Source: Cryoendolithus antarcticus (Eukaryota > Ascomycota > Dothideomycetes > Cladosporiales > Cladosporiaceae). From it: a stretch of DNA of 64,000 nucleotides. The translations under genes were made by a program, and so were the position numbers. Below, piece by piece: positions 63,381 to 64,000 of this stretch; position 1 is the first letter of the stretch, and each line of letters opens with the position of its first letter. The DNA is taken from contig NAJO01000041.1 in the NCBI GenBank assembly GCA_002077065.1, positions 339,565-403,564 on the forward strand. Direction: 5' to 3'. Below the pieces are notes generated by a model that worked only from the letters and a program-made list of their open reading frames with translations, did no database searches and was not told where the DNA came from.

Positions 63381-63878
63381 CTTTACTATATACTAACTAC
63401 GCCCTATAATACTAAGGCTAGAGAAATAGAACGAGAGGAAGCTAGATTAGTAAGGGAGCGAAGAGAGAAAGCGCTAAAGAGACTAAGAGAGGATAAAGAA
63501 CTAAAGGAGAAGGAGGAGAGAGCGAGAGTACTAACGATAGAAGAGAAAGAGGCTAGGAGAGTAGAAGAGATAGATAAGATTAATCGCGAGTTTAGAGAGT
63601 TAGAGAGTATTAGAGCGGAGAAGGAATACTTAAGGAAGTCCTTTAATAGTTCTTATAACTCGGACGGGGAGCGTATAGAGGGGGAAGGTAATATTAAAGG
63701 AGTAGAAGAGTACTTTAGACCTAAAGCTATACCTAAAGCTATACCTAAGAAGATAAATACTAAGGAGTATAATAAGTTCCTAGAGAAGGAAGCTAGAAGA
63801 CTAGGCATATTCGAACCGGATAGAGACGATCGATACTTAAGAGTCGTAGAAGAAAGGAGAAGAACTGTAAGCGAGTAG
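63381..63878 (+). other. 165-codon open frame without a start codon
   Basis: After a TAA at 63378-63380 the frame is open for 165 codons to a TAG at 63876-63878. It contains no ATG, and no Trp, Cys, His or Gln codon. The predicted peptide is Glu/Lys/Arg-rich and helical (for example EEARLVRERREKALKRLRED), then has a repeated PKAIPKAIPKK and ends LGIFEPDRDDRYLRVVEERRR. The other frames are full of TAG. The pattern fits the 3' part of a coding sequence whose CpA and TpG (hence Met, Trp, Gln, His, Cys codons) have been removed, or a telomere-linked element. No family is recognised. Confidence 0.45.
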
Positions 63879-63891
63879 GGTCTAAGACTAG

Positions 63892-64000
63892 TAGGGTTAG
63901 GGTTAGGGTTAGGGTTAGGGTTAGGGTTAGGGTTAGGGTTAGGGTTAGGGTTAGGGTTAGGGTTAGGGTTAGGGTTAGGGTTAGGGTTAGGGTTAGGGTT
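63892..64000. repeat. Telomere, (TTAGGG)n
   Basis: A partial TAGGG (63892-63896) is followed by an unbroken array of TTAGGG to the end of the sequence: 104 bases, about 17 units. The G-rich strand runs 5'->3' towards the window end, so this is the right-hand chromosome end. There is no variant unit. Confidence 0.97.

Noticed and set aside
59000..63900. Telomere-linked RecQ-type helicase gene
   Set aside because: I looked for helicase motifs (GKT/S, DEAH, QxxRxGR) in all frames of the terminal 5 kb by eye and found none.
1..64000. tRNA and rRNA genes
   Set aside because: No stretch I scanned showed a T-arm GTTCRAnYC with a matching acceptor stem, and no ribosomal RNA sequence. A tRNA scan could still find one I missed.

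Overview
The window is the right-hand end of a chromosome of a filamentous ascomycete. It closes on about 17 copies of TTAGGG reading 5'->3' into the end of the sequence. Genes are close-packed on both strands, mostly intron-poor or split by short GT-AG introns (44-107 nt, one of 264 nt), and they encode typical Pezizomycotina proteins. The last 2.3 kb carries the dinucleotide signature of repeat-induced point mutation (RIP). A Dothideomycete (Capnodiales/Mycosphaerellales-like) origin is my guess from gene style, not proven.

Layout. 1-5.3 kb: an interrupted small membrane-protein frame, an Mrs2-type mitochondrial Mg2+ channel and a hypothetical gene that appears to carry a frameshift. 5.3-18.1 kb: Elongin-A-like protein, THO subunit 7, tubulin cofactor A, MCM4, NEDD8/Rub1, a purple acid phosphatase and RPA1. 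MCM4 and RPA1 both have MCB-like (ACGCG) elements upstream. 18.3-31.1 kb: giant UTP20, a CwfJ-family splicing/debranching factor, IST1 and two hypothetical proteins. 31.6-38.8 kb: 5-oxoprolinase, UBA4 (tRNA thiolation and urmylation) and a diaminopropionate ammonia-lyase-like PLP enzyme. 39-53.9 kb: a small uncertain gene, a SNF5/SFH1 remodeller subunit, VPS74, mitochondrial acyl carrier protein, QCR9, OST3, a nuclear coiled-coil protein, a zinc alcohol dehydrogenase and an F-box-like protein.

From about 54 kb conserved genes thin out. 54-57.3 kb holds broken frames and degenerate sequence. A two-zinc-knuckle gene (57.3-58.2 kb) and the sulfhydryl oxidase ERV1 (58.4-59.1 kb) are the last convincing genes. 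Next come relic frames, a decaying 75-bp (25-codon) tandem repeat, and then from about 61.6 kb an abrupt change to sequence almost free of CpA and TpG. That block contains GTAGTAG-type and about 30-bp minisatellites and one 165-codon open frame without any ATG that stops about 14-19 bp before the telomere.

Several genes are visible only after splicing by hand: NEDD8 (four exons, the first coding for 11 nt), acyl carrier protein (six exons, including 18-nt and 8-nt coding exons), QCR9 (four exons), and the split forms of TBCA, OST3, ERV1, UBA4, VPS74 and the zinc-knuckle gene. All exon boundaries are my readings of splice signals and frame continuity. Family assignments come from recognised motifs; no database was searched. 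The best candidates for something undescribed are the start-less subtelomeric frame in the RIP-like block, the 25-codon repeat array and the zinc-knuckle gene.
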